Shown here one piece after another: positions 29,094 to 37,920 of a stretch of 64,000 nucleotides of DNA. Source of the stretch: Hyphomicrobiales bacterium (GTDB lineage: Bacteria > Pseudomonadota > Alphaproteobacteria > Rhizobiales > Xanthobacteraceae); assembly GCA_017305455.1 (NCBI GenBank), contig JAFKKO010000118.1, positions 1 to 64,000 on the forward strand, written 5' to 3'. Both the position numbers and the translations under genes were made by a program. Every line of letters begins with the position of its first letter. Within the stretch, counting starts at the first letter, position 1. The notes under the pieces are model-generated. The model saw only the letters and a program-made list of their open reading frames with translations, was not told where the DNA came from and made no database searches.

Positions 29094-29309
29094 CAACGGC
29101 GCTTCGCCGATCGCACGGAAATTTTCTTCACAGGCCGGTTCCACCGCGCTTGGATGCGGATAAGCCGCTGAGATTTAGCGACAAATCGTCCGACATGATC
29201 TCTCCACAATGTCGCGGCAACACGCGCCTTTCGCGTGTCGCGCAGGATGCGGCGCAACGCCCTGTGTCATGGCTATGAGCCGACGGGCTTCTCGATCCGA
29301 GGATTTTTC

Positions 29310-29831
29310 ATGAAACGTCTGGCGCTGGCCGCCTTTGCGGTGCTCTGCATGATCCCGTCGGCCTTCGCGCAAGGCGCGCCGTATCAGGGCCTGGTCGAAA
29401 GCCACGCGGCCGCCAACGGCCTGCCTCCCGCTCTCGTCCATCGCGTCATCATGCGCGAGAGCCGCTACAATCCGCGCGCCGTCAGCCGCGGCAATTACGG
29501 CATGATGCAAATCAAGCTGCAGACCGCGCGCGGCCTCGGCTACACCGGCACCGCGCAGGGCCTGCTCGATCCCGAAACCAATCTGACCTATGCGGTGAAG
29601 TATCTCGCCGGCGCATGGCGCGCCGCCGGCGGCAATGCCGATCGCGCGGTGCGCTATTACGCCAGCGGCTATTATTACGCCGCCAAGCGCCAGCGCATGA
29701 TGGACGCCAACGCGCAGATGCTTCCCATGAACGCCGCCGACTCCACGGGCTTCATCGAACCGACGAGTTATGTCGAGCGGCCCCATCGCCGCTATCATCG
29801 TCATCACCATCACCGCGCGATCGTGGACTGA
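29310..29831 (+). CDS. Small secreted lytic transglycosylase (SLT domain)
   Basis: A muramidase-fold enzyme cleaving peptidoglycan glycan strands, 173 residues. The start at 29310 (GAGGA site) gives a signal peptide of about 21 residues ending SAFAQ. The SLT domain has catalytic Glu50 in HRVIMRESRYNPRAVS, the GNYGMMQIK motif (61-69) and a C-terminal helix YAVKYLAGAWRAAGG...AVRYYASGYY. The protein ends in a His/Arg-rich tail (RRYHRHHHHRAIVD). It closes the envelope gene run at 24505-29831. Confidence 0.9.
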   Translation: MKRLALAAFAVLCMIPSAFAQGAPYQGLVESHAAANGLPPALVHRVIMRESRYNPRAVSRGNYGMMQIKLQTARGLGYTGTAQGLLDPETNLTYAVKYLAGAWRAAGGNADRAVRYYASGYYYAAKRQRMMDANAQMLPMNAADSTGFIEPTSYVERPHRRYHRHHHHRAIVD

Positions 29832-29857
29832 GGTTCTTTGCTAGCTCGAATCTCATT

Positions 29858-29944
29858 CGTCATGGCCGGATTTATTCCGGCCATCCACGCCTTTGCCGAA
29901 TTTCAGCTAAGACGTAGATGCCCGGGTCAAGCCCGGGCATGACG
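29858..29944. repeat. Dispersed palindromic repeat, copy 3
   Basis: An 87-base element with CGTCATGGCCGGATTTATTC at the left and GGGTCAAGCCCGGGCATGACG at the right, the same family as 24135-24224. A different unit follows at about 29968-30018 (CCTCATCCCGAGGAGC...GCGTCTCGAAGGATGGG), similar to one in the 21735 cluster. It lies between two convergent genes and may act as a bidirectional transcript end. Confidence 0.72.
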
Positions 29945-30030
29945 GCGCGGTGACTGCGGCGAGCAACGTTGATCCTCATCCCGAGGAGCATCGCGCAGCG
30001 ATGCGTCTCGAAGGATGGGGAATTCCGATT

Positions 30031-30471
30031 TCAAATCGCCGCGGCGGGGTCCTGCGGCTGCGGCGTGATCGGATGCGGCCGGCCGTTGTCGTCGATTGCG
30101 ACATAGGTGAAGTTGCCGTCCGTCACCAGAATGATGTCGGTCTCCTTGCGCCGCTGCACCCAGGCCTCGACATGCACCGTGATTGAGGTGCGACCGACCC
30201 GCACGGTCGAGCCATAGACCGAGACCACGTCGCCGACAAAGACCGGCTTGCGGAATGTCATCGCCTCGATGGCGACGGTGACGTTGCGCGTCAGCGTGGT
30301 CTTGTAGGCGAAGATCGCGCCGGCAAGGTCCATCTGGCTGAGCAGCCAGCCGCCGAAGATATCGCCGTTCTGGTTGGTGTCGGCCGGCATCGCCAGCGTG
30401 CGGATCGACAACACGCCCTGCGGGCCGGTCGGCGTCGGCGGCGCGCCGCGAATGGCTTGCGTGTCACTCAT
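30031..30471 (-). CDS. Acyl-CoA thioesterase (YciA/hotdog type)
   Basis: Single-hotdog acyl-CoA hydrolase of 146 residues. The family signature TLAMPADTNQNGDIFGGWLLSQMDLAGAIFA (about 27-57) contains the conserved N-x-x-G-D-I-F-G-G-W-L helix start of the YciA/BACH acyl-CoA hydrolases. It lies 33 bases downstream of the FadJ-type gene on the same strand, so it is probably the last gene of the beta-oxidation operon, releasing CoA from excess acyl-CoAs. Confidence 0.9.
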   Translation of the reverse strand: MSDTQAIRGAPPTPTGPQGVLSIRTLAMPADTNQNGDIFGGWLLSQMDLAGAIFAYKTTLTRNVTVAIEAMTFRKPVFVGDVVSVYGSTVRVGRTSITVHVEAWVQRRKETDIILVTDGNFTYVAIDDNGRPHPITPQPQDPAAAI

Positions 30472-30504
30472 GGCTTGATCTTCCCGCTCAATCTTTCGGC
30501 TGCA

Positions 30505-32589
30505 TCAACGAAACGTCATCCAGCCGGCATCCGGCTTGAAGCGGTCGCCATACTTCGCCGCCAGCGTGGCGAGCGCGTTGGAGACGTTCTCCGGTCCGCG
30601 CGTGCGCGCGTAGTTGAGCGGGCCGCCGCGGAACGGCGCATAACCGGTGCCGAAGATCATCGCGCCGTCAACAACATCGGCATTATCGACGATGCCCTCG
30701 CGCAGGCAGGCGACGCAGACGTTCGACATCGGCAGGATCAGGCGGTCGATCATCTCCGGCGTCGGCTGCACGGCGGGCGGCATCTTCTGCGCCTTGCCGT
30801 CCTTCCACGGATAGAAGCCGCGGCCGGTCTTGCGGCCAAGCTCGCCCTTGTTGACCTTCTCGCGCAGCCAGTCCGGCGCGGGTGGCAGCGCGTCGCCGAA
30901 TTTCGAGCGCAGCATGTCGCCGACCGCAAGACAGATGTCGAGACCGACCTGATCGGCGAGCTCGATCGGCCCCATCGGCATGCCGAACTTCTCGGCAGCG
31001 GCGTCGATGGTGGTCTTGTCGATCTTCTCGTCCATCATCACCATCGCTTCCAGCATGTACGGCGTCAGCGCGCGGTTGACGAGGAAGCCCGGCGAGCTTT
31101 TCACCGGCAGCGGCAGGCGATCGATGCCGCCGACAAAGCGCATCGCGGCGGTCAGCACCTGCGGATCGACGCTGTCGTGGCTGACCACCTCGACGAGTTG
31201 CAGGCGCGATACCGGATTGAAGAAATGGATACCGACTAGACGCTCGGGATTCTTCAGCGTGGTGCGCAGATCCTGCAGCGGGATGCTGGAGGTGTTGGTG
31301 GCGAGGATGCAGTCCGGCTTCATCACCGGCTCCAGTCCGGCGTAAACCTTCTGCTTGAGCTCGAGTTTCTCCGGCACCGCCTCGATGATCAGGTCGGCGT
31401 TGCGCACGCCCTCGCCGGTCAGATCCGGCACCAGACGGTCGAGCGCGTCGCGCACCAGGATCTTCTTGCGGATGATCTTGTTGTAGAGATCGGCCGCGCG
31501 CTTGATCGCGCCGGCGATCGGCTCCGGCTTCATGTCGGCGAGGGTGACGCGCAGGCCCTGATTGGCGCACCAGGCGGCGATGTCGCCGCCCATCGCGCCG
31601 GCGCCGATGACATGGACATGGCGCATGGTGTTCTTGCCGCCGGCGAGTTTCTTCATCTCGTCGCGCAGGAAGAACACGCGGATCAGGTTCTGCGCGGTCG
31701 GCGTCACCATCAGTTCGGCGAACGAGCTTTTCTCCGCCGCCAGCATGGCGCGGCGGTCGCCGCCGTGCTTCTCCCACAGGTCGATCAGCGCGTAAGGCGC
31801 GGGGTAATGCTCCTGCGGCGCAGTCTTCCTCGCCTCGCGGCGCATGCGCGAGGCCAGCAGCTTGCGCGTCGGAGCCAGATTCATCAGCTGGACCAGCGCG
31901 CCGGGCTTGGCACGACGGAGGCGGCCGAACACCGCATCCTTCACCGCGGCGCGGACATGGCGCTCCTGCGTCACCGCATCGACGAGGCCGAGCGACTTGG
32001 CGCGGCGCGCATCGATGGTGCGGCCGGTCAGCATCATCGTCATCGCCTCGACCGGATTGACCAGATGGGTGAAGCGCGCGCTGCCGCCGAGCCCCGGATG
32101 CAGGCCGAGCAGCACTTCCGGGAAGCCGAAGCGGGCGTTGTCGATGGCGATGCGCATGTTGCAGGCCAGCGCGACTTCGAGGCCGCCGCCGAGACAGAAA
32201 CCGTGGATCACCGCGACGGTCGGAATCCGCAAGGCTTCGAGCCGGTCGATGATCTGGTGGCCGCGATGCAGATGCGATTCCACCGCGCGCGCATCGCTGA
32301 TGCCGCGAAACTCGGTGACGTCCGCACCGGCGATGAAGCCGGAGCTTTTCGCCGAGCGCAGCACAAGGCCGGACGGCCGCTCGTTCTCCAGCGCGGTAAG
32401 AATCTGGCCGAACTCCTCGATCATCGCGCCGGACAACGTGTTGGTGCTGGCGCCCTCGCGGTCGAACAGCAGCCAGGCGATGCCATCCTCATCGCGGGTC
32501 AGTTTGAAATTCGGCGACGAACTCGGCTGCGGCGCGGGACCAAGCTCAAGCACCCGATCCTGCAGAACGTCCATGATCTTGCTGTCCAT
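30505..32589 (-). CDS. fadJ: Bifunctional enoyl-CoA hydratase/3-hydroxyacyl-CoA dehydrogenase
   Basis: Multifunctional beta-oxidation enzyme of 694 residues. The N-terminal crotonase domain (about 25-220) has the oxyanion segments SSGFIAGADVTEF and HGFCLGGGLEVALACN. The NAD-binding domain starts near 325 (VHVIGAGAMGGDIAAWCA). The dehydrogenase signature HFFNPVSRLQLVEVV and C-terminal 3HCDH domains follow. It starts 9 bases after the thiolase stop. Size and lack of an isomerase-specific N-extension suit FadJ more than FadB, but the name is by similarity. Confidence 0.93.
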   Translation of the reverse strand: MDSKIMDVLQDRVLELGPAPQPSSSPNFKLTRDEDGIAWLLFDREGASTNTLSGAMIEEFGQILTALENERPSGLVLRSAKSSGFIAGADVTEFRGISDARAVESHLHRGHQIIDRLEALRIPTVAVIHGFCLGGGLEVALACNMRIAIDNARFGFPEVLLGLHPGLGGSARFTHLVNPVEAMTMMLTGRTIDARRAKSLGLVDAVTQERHVRAAVKDAVFGRLRRAKPGALVQLMNLAPTRKLLASRMRREARKTAPQEHYPAPYALIDLWEKHGGDRRAMLAAEKSSFAELMVTPTAQNLIRVFFLRDEMKKLAGGKNTMRHVHVIGAGAMGGDIAAWCANQGLRVTLADMKPEPIAGAIKRAADLYNKIIRKKILVRDALDRLVPDLTGEGVRNADLIIEAVPEKLELKQKVYAGLEPVMKPDCILATNTSSIPLQDLRTTLKNPERLVGIHFFNPVSRLQLVEVVSHDSVDPQVLTAAMRFVGGIDRLPLPVKSSPGFLVNRALTPYMLEAMVMMDEKIDKTTIDAAAEKFGMPMGPIELADQVGLDICLAVGDMLRSKFGDALPPAPDWLREKVNKGELGRKTGRGFYPWKDGKAQKMPPAVQPTPEMIDRLILPMSNVCVACLREGIVDNADVVDGAMIFGTGYAPFRGGPLNYARTRGPENVSNALATLAAKYGDRFKPDAGWMTFR

Positions 32590-32598
32590 GATCGTTCC

Positions 32599-33882
32599 CT
32601 ACACCGTTTCAATGAGCATGGCGCCGCCAAGGCCGCCGCCGATGCATTCCGTTGCGATGCCCCGCTTGGTGCCGAGGCGGTTCATGGCGTTGACCAGATG
32701 CAGCACGATGCGGTTGCCGCTGGTGCCGACCGGATGGCCGAGACTGATCGCGCCGCCATCGACGTTGAGCCGCGCATGATCGATCTGGCCGGCCGCGCCC
32801 GGAAGGTCGAGCACCTCGCGGCAGAATGTCTCGTCATTCCACGCTTTGAGGCAGGCGAGCAACTGCGCGGCGAACGCCTCGTTGATCTCCCAGGTGTCGA
32901 TCTCCTGCAGCGTCAGATTGTGCTTCTTCAGAAGCTTGGTCGCCGACATCACCGGGCCAAAACCCATGATGGAAGGATCAAGACCCGCCCAGGCGCTGTC
33001 CTTGATCACGGCCTTCGGGGTGAGGCCGTGCCTTTTCACCGCATCCTCGGAAGCCACGATGGTCCAGCACGCGCCATCGGTGATCTGCGAGGAATTGCCC
33101 GGCGTCACCTGCCCCCACGGCCGCTCGAAAGCAGGACGCAGTTTCGCAAGCTTCTCCACCGAGGAATCCGGCCGCACGCCGTCATCGTGATCGTAGAACT
33201 TGCCGTCGCGCGCGAACGCGACCTCGACCTCGTTCTTCAGATAGCCCTGCTCCTGCGCGCGCGCGAGCCGCTGATGGCTCTCCACCGCGTAGGCGTCGGC
33301 CTCTTCGCGCGTCACGCCCATCAGATGCGCGACCACCTCGGCGGTCTGGCCCATGTTGAGGTCGGTGACCGGATCGGTCAGGCCGCGCTCCAGCCCGATC
33401 ACCGGGTTGAAATAAGACGGCCGCACTTTGAGGAAAGCCGCGAGCTTGCTCAGCGTCGTGCGCGCGGTGGCGAATTTCGCGAACCAGCGCACGCCCGATT
33501 GCGGAAACACCAGCGGCGCGTAGCTCAGCGCCTCGGTGCCACCGGCGAGGATCATGTCGGCATCGCCGGCCTCGATGTAGCGATACGCGGTGTCGAGCGA
33601 CTGCATGCCGGAGCCGCAATTGATCTGCATCGTGAAGGCGACCATCGCCTCGCCCATGCCGAGCCGCAGCGCGGCGACGCGCGCGGGATTCATCTCGTCG
33701 GCGATGACGTTGACGCAGCCGAGAATGACCTGATCGAACGCTGATGGTGCGAACGGTTGCCGCGCCAGCAGCGGGCGTCCCGCCTGCACGGCAAGATCGA
33801 CCGGCGTGAAGGGTCCGGGGCCGCCTTGTGCCTTGAGAAAAGGCGTTCGGCTGCCGTCGATGATATAAACAGGGCGCGCCAT
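32599..33882 (-). CDS. fadI: Acetyl-CoA acetyltransferase (3-ketoacyl-CoA thiolase)
   Basis: Thiolase releasing acetyl-CoA from 3-ketoacyl-CoA, 427 residues. The active-site cysteine lies in MQINCGSGMQSLD, the conserved histidine in WEINEAFAAQ, and the second cysteine near the end in GIATECIGGGLGGAMLIE. The GHPVG motif is in LGHPVGTSGNRI. The insertion-bearing form fits FadI-type thiolases. Its ATG shares one base with the FadE stop (TGATG), so the operon is tightly coupled. Confidence 0.94.
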   Translation of the reverse strand: MARPVYIIDGSRTPFLKAQGGPGPFTPVDLAVQAGRPLLARQPFAPSAFDQVILGCVNVIADEMNPARVAALRLGMGEAMVAFTMQINCGSGMQSLDTAYRYIEAGDADMILAGGTEALSYAPLVFPQSGVRWFAKFATARTTLSKLAAFLKVRPSYFNPVIGLERGLTDPVTDLNMGQTAEVVAHLMGVTREEADAYAVESHQRLARAQEQGYLKNEVEVAFARDGKFYDHDDGVRPDSSVEKLAKLRPAFERPWGQVTPGNSSQITDGACWTIVASEDAVKRHGLTPKAVIKDSAWAGLDPSIMGFGPVMSATKLLKKHNLTLQEIDTWEINEAFAAQLLACLKAWNDETFCREVLDLPGAAGQIDHARLNVDGGAISLGHPVGTSGNRIVLHLVNAMNRLGTKRGIATECIGGGLGGAMLIETV

Positions 33883-36146
33883 CAGCTTGCCGCTCTTTCA
33901 GGGGTTGTCTGTTTCGAATGATGTTGATGATGGATCGGCGACAGCGCCTCCGGCGCGAAATCGTCGACCGCAATGACCTTCGCCACGGCGTCGTGCGCGG
34001 CCTGCATGCGCTCGCCCTCTTCCGGCGTGAGAATGCCGCGCTTCACCGCCTCGTTCCAGTCGCGTACGCGCGCCGCGCGCAGGCGCTTCTCCAACGTGTC
34101 ATTGGCGGCAACCAGACGGAAGGCGCGCTCCAGCCGCGCCAGCGGACCGTCATCGTTGGTCGGCGCCTGATAAAGACCCGAGGTGAGACGGTCGCGCGCC
34201 GCCGACGGCTCCAGCACCAGTTGCGCGCAGCGATGCACCATTTTGTCGGACGGGCCGAGCGGATTGGCGCCGAGTGGCTGCACGATGAATTTGAGCAGCC
34301 ACGCCACCGGACGGTTCGGCAGATTAGCCAAGACTTCCGCGAAACGATTCTCGATGGTGCGGATGCCGTTCGCCATCACCCATTGCAGCGCCGGCAAATC
34401 CTCCGGCTGACGGCCCTCGTCTTCCCAGCGCTTGAGCGCGGCGGAGAGCAGATAGAGTTCGGAGAGAATGTCGCCGAACCGCGCCGACAGCATCTCCTTG
34501 CGCTTGAGCGCGCCGCCGAGCGTGAGCAGCGCCATGTCGGCGCACAATGCAAACGCGGTGGAATAGCGCGAAAGCTGACGGTAGTAGCCCGTCGCCGCGC
34601 CGGCTTCGGGCGCGGGCGCGAACAGGCCGCCGGTCCAGCTTCGCCCCCAGGCGCGGAACAGGTTGGTGAAGGCGTGGCCGACATGCTTCCAGAACGCGCT
34701 GTCGAACGCTTCCAGCCCCGCCTGCTGGTCGGGATTGCCGATCGCGTTGATCTCGTCGAGCAGATAAGGATGCGCGCGCGTCGCGCCCTGCCCGAACACG
34801 ATGAGATTGCGCGTCAGGATGTTCGCGCCTTCCACCGTGATCGCCACCGGCACCGAGCGGTAGAGATTGCCCATGTAGTTCTGCGGGCCATCGATCACCG
34901 CCTTGCCGCCGTGAATGTCCATCGCGTCATCGACCACGATGCGCAGCCGTTCGGTGGCATGCAACTTCATGATGCCGGAGATCACCGCCGGATGCTTGCC
35001 CTGATTGAGCGCGGCGCAGGTCAGCCGCCGCGCGGCGTCGAGCTGATAGGCGGTGCCGGCGATCCGCGCGAGCGGCTCCTCGATGCCCTCGAACTTGCCG
35101 ATCGGCACATGGAATTGTTCGCGCACCCGCGCATAGGCGCCAGCGGTGCGCGCGCAATAGGCCGCGCCGGAGGCCGATTGCGAGGGCAGCGAGATGCCGC
35201 GTCCGGCGGCGAGCGCGCTCATCAGCATCTTCCAGCCCTGGCCGATGCGCGCCTGTCCGCCGATCACGTAGTCCATCGGCACGAACACGTCGTTGCCCCA
35301 GTTCGGGCCGTTCTGAAACACCTGCATCGCCGGCAGATGGCGATGGCCGATGGTCACGCCCGGCAGATCGGTCGGGATCAGCGCCACGGTGATGCCGAGG
35401 TCGTCCTGATTGCCGATCAGATGATCGGGATCGCGCGCCTTGAAGGCGAGGCCGAGCAGCGTCGCCACCGGTCCCAGCGTGATGTAGCGCTTGTGCCAGT
35501 TGAGCCGCAGGCCGAGCACTTCCTTGCCCTCGAAGGTGCCCTTGCAGATCACGCCGGTATCAACCATCGAGGCGGCGTCCGAGCCGGCATCGGGACTGGT
35601 GAGACCAAAGCACGGAATCTCGCGGCCTTCGGCAAGGCCCGGCAGCCATTTGTCCTGCTGCTCCCTGGTGCCGAATTTCATCAACAGTTCGCCCGGCCCG
35701 AGCGAGTTCGGCACCATCACGCTCACCGCAGCGGTGATCGAGCGCGACGACAGCTTGCGGATCACTTCGGAATGCGCGAACGGCGAGAAGCCGAGACCGC
35801 CGAATTCCTTCGGAATGATCATGCCGAGGAATTTGTTGCGCTTGATGAAGTCCCACACCTCCGGCGGCAGGTCGCGCCATTCCCAGGTGACTTTCCAGTC
35901 GTCCACCATGGCGCACAGTTCATCGACCGGGCCATTGAGGAAAGCGACTTCCTCGTCGGTCAGCTTCGCCGGCGCGGTTGCCAGCAGCTTCGACCAGTCG
36001 GGATTGCCGGTAAACAGATCCGCGTCCCACCACACATCGCCGGCTTCCAGCGCCTCGCGCTCGGTATCCGACATCGAGGGCAGCGCCTTGTGAGCCCAGG
36101 CAAAGATCGGTCGCGTGAGGACATCGCGGCGGAAGGAAAAACTCAT
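33882..36146 (-). CDS. fadE: Acyl-CoA dehydrogenase, FadE type
   Basis: FAD enzyme for the first step of beta-oxidation. The 754-residue protein is the long FadE form, not the 380-residue short-chain type. An N-terminal extension precedes the ACAD fold, with FAD/substrate segments CFGLTSPDAGSDAASM and LGLRLNWHKRYITLGPVATL. The middle part has GGQARIGQGWKMLMSALAAGRGISLPS, and a DUF1974-like C-terminal region follows from about 500. It is the first gene of a four-gene operon with thiolase, FadJ and thioesterase. No regulator is adjacent. Confidence 0.94.
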   Translation of the reverse strand: MSFSFRRDVLTRPIFAWAHKALPSMSDTEREALEAGDVWWDADLFTGNPDWSKLLATAPAKLTDEEVAFLNGPVDELCAMVDDWKVTWEWRDLPPEVWDFIKRNKFLGMIIPKEFGGLGFSPFAHSEVIRKLSSRSITAAVSVMVPNSLGPGELLMKFGTREQQDKWLPGLAEGREIPCFGLTSPDAGSDAASMVDTGVICKGTFEGKEVLGLRLNWHKRYITLGPVATLLGLAFKARDPDHLIGNQDDLGITVALIPTDLPGVTIGHRHLPAMQVFQNGPNWGNDVFVPMDYVIGGQARIGQGWKMLMSALAAGRGISLPSQSASGAAYCARTAGAYARVREQFHVPIGKFEGIEEPLARIAGTAYQLDAARRLTCAALNQGKHPAVISGIMKLHATERLRIVVDDAMDIHGGKAVIDGPQNYMGNLYRSVPVAITVEGANILTRNLIVFGQGATRAHPYLLDEINAIGNPDQQAGLEAFDSAFWKHVGHAFTNLFRAWGRSWTGGLFAPAPEAGAATGYYRQLSRYSTAFALCADMALLTLGGALKRKEMLSARFGDILSELYLLSAALKRWEDEGRQPEDLPALQWVMANGIRTIENRFAEVLANLPNRPVAWLLKFIVQPLGANPLGPSDKMVHRCAQLVLEPSAARDRLTSGLYQAPTNDDGPLARLERAFRLVAANDTLEKRLRAARVRDWNEAVKRGILTPEEGERMQAAHDAVAKVIAVDDFAPEALSPIHHQHHSKQTTPERAAS

Positions 36147-36593
36147 GGACGATCCTCTCTCCAGAAGGTCTGACCGGGTTCAACGCGCGGGACCTGCGTT
36201 CGCCTCAAGCCAGATCGACATCCGGCTGCGGAACGCCGGACGGTCAACTGCCGAAAATCAGCCTATACCCTTAAATCCTGACAAATCCTGACGGCCCCCC
36301 GTCTGCGGTACATCAAATGTCTGCGGCCCACCGAAATCCAATCCTTAACCGATATATAGGTCTCACTTATACAGGAAGCCGGTGATTCTTTCAGGTCTCT
36401 TCCGCTCCCCGGCATCGCCCGATCTTGAACATCTTTTGATACGTCAGGCCGCCGCAGTGGCGACCGCTGAAAAGTTTCATCACGATCGCGCGCCATGCAC
36501 GCAATTATGACGCAGCCTCGATCTCACCGGCAAGGAACCTGCACGGCCTCAGCGGGTTGTCGCAGCGAACTCACCAAACAGGAGATTGTTGTC
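36147..36593. other. Promoter-bearing gap between fadE and csbD
   Basis: This 447-base gap separates divergent genes. It has an AT-richer central part (about 36330-36440) likely to hold promoters for the fadE operon and csbD. I see no convincing open frame, no member of the dispersed repeat families, and no clear FadR-like operator. Confidence 0.35.
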
Positions 36594-36809
36594 ATGGGTA
36601 GTCTGACCGACAAGTTGAAGGGCAACGCGAACGAGGCGATCGGCAAGGCCAAGCAGGGTCTCGGCGAAGCCACCGGCTCGGCGAAATTGCAGGGCGAAGG
36701 CGCGCTGCAGGAAGCCAAGGGCCATGCCCAGCAGGCGATGGGCGATGCCAAACAGGCCGCCAAGGATGCAGCCAACAAGGCCGCCGACGCCGCCAACCGC
36801 AAGCTGTAA
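36594..36809 (+). CDS. CsbD family stress protein
   Basis: A 71-residue, very Ala/Lys/Gln-rich helical protein, starting at the ATG at 36594 with an AGGAG ribosome site. The N terminus [20 protein letters not shown] is the CsbD signature. The rest is repeated amphipathic 11-residue-like units ([33 protein letters not shown]), as in LEA-like proteins. CsbD proteins are stress-induced, often through the general stress sigma factor, but their molecular role is unclear. Confidence 0.93.
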   Translation: MGSLTDKLKGNANEAIGKAKQGLGEATGSAKLQGEGALQEAKGHAQQAMGDAKQAAKDAANKAADAANRKL

Positions 36810-36832
36810 TCACACAGTTATCGCGATCAGCG

Positions 36833-36861
36833 AAAGGCCGGTCCCCTGTGGGCCGGTCTTT
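36833..36861 (+). terminator. Intrinsic terminator after csbD
   Basis: AAAGGCCGGTCC pairs with GGGCCGGTCTTT (two G-T pairs) around a short CCTGT loop, 24 bases after the csbD stop, followed by TCTGC. The A-run/T-run ends make it usable from either strand, although the T-tract is short. Confidence 0.65.
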
Positions 36862-36922
36862 CTGCTGCGTAAGGTTATAAGGCGGCGTGAGATGCGCGGT
36901 GCGCCGGCCTGATGAGCGTACG

Positions 36923-37306
36923 CTACAGCGCGCCTTCCGCTTTCAGCACCTCATGCGCGGCCTTGAAGGCCTCCAGCCCCGCGGGCACGCCGCAATAGGT
37001 GGTGGCGTGAATCAGGATCTCCTTGATCTCCTCGACGCTGACGCCGTTGGTCAGCGCGCCGCGCACATGCAGCTTCAACTCGTTAGGCTGTTTCAGCGCG
37101 GTCAGCATCGCCAGATTGATCATGCTGCGGGTCTTGCGATCGAGCCCCGGCCGCGCCCAGGCATGGCCCCAGCACCATTCCGTGGTGATGGTCTGAAACG
37201 CCATCATGAAATCGTCGGCCTTGGCGATGCTGCCATCGACATAGTCGGCGCCCAATACCTCGCGGCGGACCTTGAGGCCCTCCTTGAACTTCGCGCTCTC
37301 GTCCAT
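36923..37306 (-). CDS. Carboxymuconolactone decarboxylase family protein
   Basis: A 127-residue all-helical protein of the CMD/AhpD superfamily. Segments WCWGHAWARPGLDRKTRSMINLAMLTALKQPNELKLHVRGALTNGVSVEEIKEILIHATTYCGVPAGLEAFKAA match gamma-carboxymuconolactone decarboxylase (PcaC-like). There is no CxxC of the AhpD peroxidase type. The ATG at 37306 has the better spacing to AGAGG, and a second ATG lies just before it at 37309. No other protocatechuate genes are adjacent, so the substrate is uncertain. Confidence 0.85.
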   Translation of the reverse strand: MDESAKFKEGLKVRREVLGADYVDGSIAKADDFMMAFQTITTEWCWGHAWARPGLDRKTRSMINLAMLTALKQPNELKLHVRGALTNGVSVEEIKEILIHATTYCGVPAGLEAFKAAHEVLKAEGAL

Positions 37307-37428
37307 CATTATTCCTCTTGATCGCCCCGTTCCGGGCTTGATGCAGGTCAACGCCAATTCATACCGCCGCCGCAATAGTCGGCAAGCGAATCCTCGCTCA
37401 ACGCTTTCCTCCAAGGCCGTGGCCCAAC

Positions 37429-37752
37429 ATGCAGCACGTCACCGGCATTCTCGCCGCCGCATTCCTCGCCGTCATGGCAACGACCGCCGCGCAGGCCGCC
37501 TCACCAGCCGAACAGCGCGGCAAGACGCTGGCGCTGACCTATTGCGCCAAATGCCACGCGATCGACCGCCATTCGGAAAGTCCGTTGAAGATCGCGCCGC
37601 CGTTCCGCACGCTGCACACCAGATATCCGGTCGATGAGCTCGGCGAGGCGCTGGCGGAAGGTATCGACACCGGTCATCCGACCATGCCGATGTTCCGCTT
37701 CGAGCCGGATCAGGTCAACGATCTGCTCGCCTATCTGCGCACGCTGGAGTAG
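37429..37752 (+). CDS. Class I cytochrome c, periplasmic
   Basis: A 107-residue secreted mono-heme cytochrome c. A signal peptide (1-23, ending TTAAQA) precedes the heme-binding CAKCH (39-43). A methionine-containing segment GHPTMPMFRF supplies the likely axial Met. The C-terminal helix DQVNDLLAYLRTLE is typical. It stands alone between a divergent CMD gene and a repeat. Its redox partner is unknown. Confidence 0.92.
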   Translation: MQHVTGILAAAFLAVMATTAAQAASPAEQRGKTLALTYCAKCHAIDRHSESPLKIAPPFRTLHTRYPVDELGEALAEGIDTGHPTMPMFRFEPDQVNDLLAYLRTLE

Positions 37753-37795
37753 CGGACGTTATCAACGTCTTACGTTCGACAAAAATATACTTTGT

Positions 37796-37884
37796 TGTCA
37801 TGGTGGGGCTTGTCCCGGCCATCCACGTCTTCCGTCATTGAAAATCCCAAGACGTGGATGCCCGGCATAAAGCCGGGCATGACG
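37796..37884. repeat. Dispersed palindromic repeat, copy 4
   Basis: An 89-base element, TGTCATGGTGGGGCTTGTCC at the left and CCCGGCATAAAGCCGGGCATGACG at the right. The inner arms ATCCACGTCTT and AAGACGTGGAT are a near-perfect inverted pair. Same family as 24135 and 29858. It lies between convergent cytochrome c and acetyltransferase genes. Confidence 0.75.
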
Positions 37885-37920
37885 AGTTACTGATTCCGGC
37901 CAAATCAAATCACGCCAGCC